From the NCBI GenBank assembly GCA_023386115.1, contig JAEWKL010000807.1, positions 1 through 8,324 of the forward strand: a stretch of DNA of 8,324 nt. The letters are read 5' to 3'. Every line of letters begins with the position of its first letter. The first letter of the stretch is position 1. The notes below the pieces were generated by a model. It saw nothing but the letters and a program-made list of their open reading frames with translations. It was not told where the DNA came from and did no database searches. Below, in pieces: positions 5,726 through 8,324 of the stretch. A program made the position numbers and the translations under genes. The DNA is from Pseudomonadota bacterium. GTDB lineage: Bacteria > Pseudomonadota > Alphaproteobacteria > Rhizobiales > Beijerinckiaceae.

Positions 5726-5764
5726 CGACGTGCTCCTGCGAATGCAGGCCTGTCGGCATGCTCG

Positions 5765-5796
5765 CGATAATTATCGAAAATATTGTGTATTACAAT
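5765..5796. promoter_or_regulatory. Two palindromes in the promoter of the secreted-protein gene (possible operators)
   Basis: CGATAATTATCG at 5765-5776 is a perfect 12-bp palindrome at the predicted transcription start. ATTGT-GTATT-ACAAT at 5782-5796 is an inverted repeat inside the -35/-10 spacer. Both positions suit a repressor or activator dimer. A+T-rich DNA makes palindromes more likely by chance, so this is tentative. Confidence 0.35.
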
Positions 5797-5806
5797 AAAT
5801 TGTCAA
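5777..5806 (-). promoter_or_regulatory. Probable promoter of the secreted-protein gene
   Basis: On the minus strand a perfect TTGACA (plus 5806-5801) is followed by an 18-base spacer and TATTTT (5782-5777); a 17-base spacer gives ATATTT. Transcription would start near 5770, leaving a leader of about 45 bases before the ATG at 5725. This A+T-rich island within G+C-rich DNA and the perfect -35 make the call reasonable. Confidence 0.55.
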
Positions 5807-5831
5807 TGCCTGCGCGCTCGAGGCATCTTTG

Positions 5832-5866
5832 CCAGTGCGCGCATGGCTGTCACTGAACGCCACTGG
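5832..5866. repeat. Inverted repeat downstream of ygfZ
   Basis: CCAGTG 5832-5837 and CACTGG 5861-5866 are complementary arms 23 bases apart, with a further CACTG at 5851-5855. They lie in the 209-base gap between the start of the secreted-protein gene and the end of ygfZ. Apart from this and the promoter, that gap shows no coding frame I would support. There is no T-run, so it is not a canonical terminator. Confidence 0.3.
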
Positions 5867-5934
5867 AGGATCAATCGGACATCGCTGCCGTCATTCAGGG
5901 CAGGACACCGGTCGCGGTCTACCTTGGTGGCCTT

Positions 5935-6771
5935 CTACTCTCCGATGGACGGCCACGCGAAACTCGCAAAACCCGGCTTCTCGACCTCCACTGCCCGTCC
6001 CCCGGCCGACACCGTCTCCCCGGCCGCCAGCGCCTCGCCGAGCCGGTCGATGCGCAGCATCGCCAGGCCGCGTGCGCCCGCCCCACTGCCGGTCTGGCCG
6101 AGGCTGCGCTCGCCGGCCGTCACCGGCTCGCCGCTCGGAGCCGCGTCGCCGTCGCGATAGACGAGGGGCACGATGCGGGTGCGGGCGGTGCCGCGATGCT
6201 GCATCCGCGACACCACCTCCTGGCCGACATAGCACCCTTTCTTGAAGTCGACGCCGCCGAGCTGGTCCATCAGCGCCTCGTGCGGAAAGGCGTCGCCGAA
6301 GGCGAAATCGGCCCCGCCCTCCGGCACGCCGAGCCCGATGCGGTGAGCCGCGTAGGCGGCCGCATCGGCCTCCGCCGCCGGAGCCTCGCCCTCGGGCGTG
6401 TGGAGCCGCCAGCCGAGATCGGCGAGGCGCCCGTCGCGCAGGGCCGGGGAGGGGGCCTCAGCGCCCCAGCCCGCCGCCACCGCGAGCGGCAGCGCCTGGA
6501 CCGCGACCTGGGCCCGGAGCTTGTAGAGCGTCAGGCGCTTGACGAGATCCGGCGCCCGGTCGCGGGCGGTGTCGAGGTGGAAACCGTCCGGGACCCGGTT
6601 CACCAGGAAGTCGAACAGGACCTTGCCCTGCGGGCTGAGCAGCGCGCCGAGCCGGGCCTCGCCCTCGGGCAGGGTCTCGACGTTGCAGGTCAGGAGACCC
6701 TGGAGGAAGCTCGACGCGTCGGCGCCGGTGACCGCCACGACGGCACGGTCCGGCAGGAGGGCAAGCGGCAT
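5935..6771 (-). CDS. ygfZ: YgfZ/GcvT family folate-binding protein, iron-sulfur cluster-linked
   Basis: The 278-residue protein belongs to the aminomethyltransferase-like YgfZ family, which binds tetrahydrofolate and assists assembly or repair of certain Fe-S enzymes in E. coli. The diagnostic motif is KGCYVGQE (178-185) with conserved Cys180. The N-terminal VTGADASSFLQGLLTCNV (14-31) and LLSPQGKVLFDFLV (44-57) match the family's folate-binding fold. DFKKGCYVGQEVVSRMQHRG is typical, and the C-terminal small barrel ends in KPGFASFAWP. The length is slightly shorter than E. coli YgfZ (about 326). AAGGA about six bases before the ATG supports the start. The gene is divergent from the dihydroorotase gene with a 122-base gap. 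Confidence 0.93.
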   Translation of the reverse strand: MPLALLPDRAVVAVTGADASSFLQGLLTCNVETLPEGEARLGALLSPQGKVLFDFLVNRVPDGFHLDTARDRAPDLVKRLTLYKLRAQVAVQALPLAVAAGWGAEAPSPALRDGRLADLGWRLHTPEGEAPAAEADAAAYAAHRIGLGVPEGGADFAFGDAFPHEALMDQLGGVDFKKGCYVGQEVVSRMQHRGTARTRIVPLVYRDGDAAPSGEPVTAGERSLGQTGSGAGARGLAMLRIDRLGEALAAGETVSAGGRAVEVEKPGFASFAWPSIGE

Positions 6772-6847
6772 CGGGGGTCCTTTGCTTGAACCGCGGGCGG
6801 GGCTGACATAAGCCGCCTGCGCCCGGCCCTCAATCGGGGCACCGGGA

Positions 6848-6873
6848 GAACGCGGATCGCGAACGCGGATTGC
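6848..6873. repeat. 13-bp tandem duplication upstream of the dihydroorotase gene
   Basis: GAACGCGGATCGC (6848-6860) is followed directly by GAACGCGGATTGC (6861-6873), 12 of 13 identical. It lies 20 bases before the ATG at 6894, between the likely promoter region and the AGGGG ribosome binding site. It may be a slippage product or paired binding sites. Confidence 0.55.
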
Positions 6874-6893
6874 GGACGAGGGGAACCCCGACG

Positions 6894-8234
6894 ATGAGCC
6901 AGAGCTTCGACCTCCTCCTGCGCGGCGGCACCGTGGTCAATCACGACGGCGAGGGTCTGGCCGATATCGGCGTGACGGCCGGGCGCGTCGCCGCCATCGG
7001 CGACCTGTCGCGGGCTGACGCCGGCCGCATCCTCGATTGCCGCGGCCTCCACCTCCTGCCCGGCGTGATCGACAGCCAGGTGCATTTTCGCGAGCCGGGC
7101 CTCGACCACAAGGAGGACCTGGAGACCGGATCGCGCGCCGCCGTGATGGGCGGCGTCACCGCGGTGTTCGAGATGCCGAACACCGTGCCGCAGACGACGA
7201 ACCCGGATGCGCTCGAGGACAAGCTGAGGCGCGCCCATCACCGCATGCATTGCGACTTCGCGTTCTGGGTCGGCGGCACGCACGACAATGCCAAGGACGT
7301 GGCCGAGCTGGAGCGCCTTCCGGGCGCGGCCGGGATCAAGGTGTTCATCGGCTCCTCCACCGGCTCGCTCCTCGTCGAGGACGATGCCGGAATCGCCGAG
7401 ATCCTGAAGCGCACCCGCCGCCGCTCGGCCTTCCACGCCGAGGACGAGGCGATGCTGCGCGAGCGCAAGGGCCTGCGGGTGCCGGGCGATCCGTCCTCGC
7501 ACCCGGTCTGGCGCTCGCCGGAGGCGGCGCTGAAGGCCACCGAGCGCCTGGTGCGCATCGCTCGCGAGACGGGAGCCCGCATCCACATCCTGCACATCTC
7601 GACGAGGGAGGAGATGCGGTTCCTCAGCCAGCACAAGGACGTCGCGACCTGCGAGCTGACGCCGCACCACCTGACCCTCGACGGGGACGAGGCCTATGCC
7701 CGCCTCGGCACGCTGGTGCAGATGAACCCGCCGGTGCGCGACGCCGCCCACCGCGACGGGCTGTGGTGGGGTCTGTCGCAAGGGGTGGCCGACGTGCTCG
7801 GCTCCGACCATGCGCCGCACACGCTGGAGGAGAAGCAGAAGCCTTATCCGGATTCGCCCTCCGGCATGACCGGCGTGCAGACCCTGGTGCCGGTGATGCT
7901 CGACCATGTCGCGGCGGGCCGTCTCTCGCTGCAGCGCTTCGTCGACCTGACCAGCGCCGGGCCGAAGCGCGCCTTCGGCATCGCCCGCAAGGGCCGCCTC
8001 GCGGTGGGCTACGACGCCGACGTGACGGTGGTGGATCTCAAGCGCCGCGAGACCATCACGAACGCCTGGATCGCCTCGAAATGCGGCTGGACGCCCCATG
8101 ACGGCCGCCAGGTCACCGGCTGGCCGGTCGGCACGGTGGTGCGGGGCCAGGCGGTGATGTGGGAGGGCACGCTCGCCGAGCCGTCCCGCGGTGAGGCGGT
8201 ACGGTTCGAGGAGGGGTTCCCCGCGCGGGGGTGA
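6894..8234 (+). CDS. pyrC: Dihydroorotase-family amidohydrolase
   Basis: The 446-residue protein is a cyclic amidohydrolase whose likely reaction is ring closure of N-carbamoyl-L-aspartate to dihydroorotate in pyrimidine synthesis. Visible motifs are PGVIDSQVHFREPG (56-69), EMPNT (93-97), the metal-bridging lysine in AGIKVFIG (Lys149), metal histidines in FHAEDE (His181) and ILHIST (His234), MNPPVRD (277-283), and catalytic Asp305 in GSDHAPH. The usual DxHxH after the first strand is here D60-S-Q62-V-H64, so one metal ligand is changed. I recall this variant in alphaproteobacterial proteins annotated as dihydroorotase (subgroup IIb-like), so it is probably a family trait. ATG 6894 with AGGGG ten bases upstream is preferred; an in-frame TTG at 6870 lacks support. 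An allantoinase or hydantoinase role, or a non-catalytic partner, cannot be excluded. Confidence 0.9.
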   Translation: MSQSFDLLLRGGTVVNHDGEGLADIGVTAGRVAAIGDLSRADAGRILDCRGLHLLPGVIDSQVHFREPGLDHKEDLETGSRAAVMGGVTAVFEMPNTVPQTTNPDALEDKLRRAHHRMHCDFAFWVGGTHDNAKDVAELERLPGAAGIKVFIGSSTGSLLVEDDAGIAEILKRTRRRSAFHAEDEAMLRERKGLRVPGDPSSHPVWRSPEAALKATERLVRIARETGARIHILHISTREEMRFLSQHKDVATCELTPHHLTLDGDEAYARLGTLVQMNPPVRDAAHRDGLWWGLSQGVADVLGSDHAPHTLEEKQKPYPDSPSGMTGVQTLVPVMLDHVAAGRLSLQRFVDLTSAGPKRAFGIARKGRLAVGYDADVTVVDLKRRETITNAWIASKCGWTPHDGRQVTGWPVGTVVRGQAVMWEGTLAEPSRGEAVRFEEGFPARG

Positions 8235-8250
8235 GGCGCTGCCGCCCGAA

Positions 8251-8297
8251 CCCTCCCCCCTCTGCGGGGGAGGGTGGCCCCTGCGGCAGCAGGGGCC
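8251..8297. repeat. Double G+C-rich hairpin after the dihydroorotase gene (REP-like)
   Basis: There are two perfect 9-bp stems back to back. CCCTCCCCC 8251-8259 pairs with GGGGGAGGG 8266-8274, and GGCCCCTGC 8276-8284 pairs with GCAGGGGCC 8289-8297 (loop GGCA). They start 17 bases after the stop. There is no T-run, so they are not a classic terminator. The first stem resembles the C-rich/G-rich palindromes I recall as scattered intergenic repeats in Methylobacterium-like genomes. The element may continue beyond the window edge. Confidence 0.6.
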
Positions 8298-8324
8298 GGG
8301 CCGGGGCGCAGTCCCGCCGCGGGG

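Noticed and set aside
6786..6812. Possible plus-strand promoter TTGAAC ... CATAAG upstream of the dihydroorotase gene
   Set aside because: The spacer is only 15 bases and the -10 match is weak, so it is too poor to list.
6870..6893. TTG at 6870 as the dihydroorotase start
   Set aside because: The added residues lie over the tandem repeat end and the AGGGG site that serves ATG 6894. The family begins near the SFDLLLRGG segment.
6690..8099. Minus-strand frame of 469 codons antisense to the dihydroorotase gene
   Set aside because: It mirrors the coding strand in an Arg/His/Gly-rich way and no family motif is seen. It also overlaps the ygfZ start.
1..8324. CRISPR arrays, insertion sequences, phage genes, tRNA or rRNA genes
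   Set aside because: No regularly spaced repeats, transposase or integrase motifs, or tRNA cloverleaf other than the tmRNA acceptor part were seen.

Overview
The window looks like ordinary chromosome from a high-GC alphaproteobacterium of the Hyphomicrobiales, most like Methylobacterium or a close relative. Three things point there: strong G/C bias at third codon positions, a circularly permuted two-piece tmRNA gene of the alphaproteobacterial kind, and the alphaproteobacterial gene set sspB, fumC, DUF4169 and an RHH_4-type ribbon-helix-helix gene. The genus is an inference from style and content; no search was run.

Left part (1-1360): a probable truncated minus-strand gene with a hydrophobic N-terminus, then divergently a promoter and the permuted ssrA gene (about 238-560). 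ssrA is followed 46 bases later by sspB, whose product is a ClpXP adaptor that recognises ssrA-tagged proteins. The RNA that writes the degradation tag and the adaptor that reads it are therefore adjacent and probably co-transcribed, since I see no intrinsic terminator between them. A long perfect hairpin with a T-run closes the unit.

Middle part (1380-4857): a complete cytochrome P450 gene on the minus strand, a divergent class II fumarase gene (fumC), then a tightly linked pair of small genes (DUF4169 and a ribbon-helix-helix protein) overlapping by ATGA. I recall sspB, fumC, DUF4169 and the RHH gene as frequent neighbours in this class, so the P450 may be an insertion into an older cluster. 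The P450-fumC gap holds a 14-bp tandem duplication and an inverted repeat that covers the fumC ribosome binding site.

Right part (4858-8324): a minus-strand gene for a secreted two-domain protein of unknown function, markedly richer in A+T than its surroundings, with an AT-rich promoter containing palindromes; it may be a recent acquisition. Then ygfZ (minus), divergent from a dihydroorotase-family gene (plus) whose first metal-binding histidine is replaced by glutamine. A double G+C-rich hairpin follows that gene at the window edge.

No CRISPR array, transposase, integrase, tRNA or rRNA was seen. I do not see an obviously new multi-gene system. The strongest points of interest are the ssrA-sspB pairing, the anomalous secreted-protein gene and the dihydroorotase motif change.
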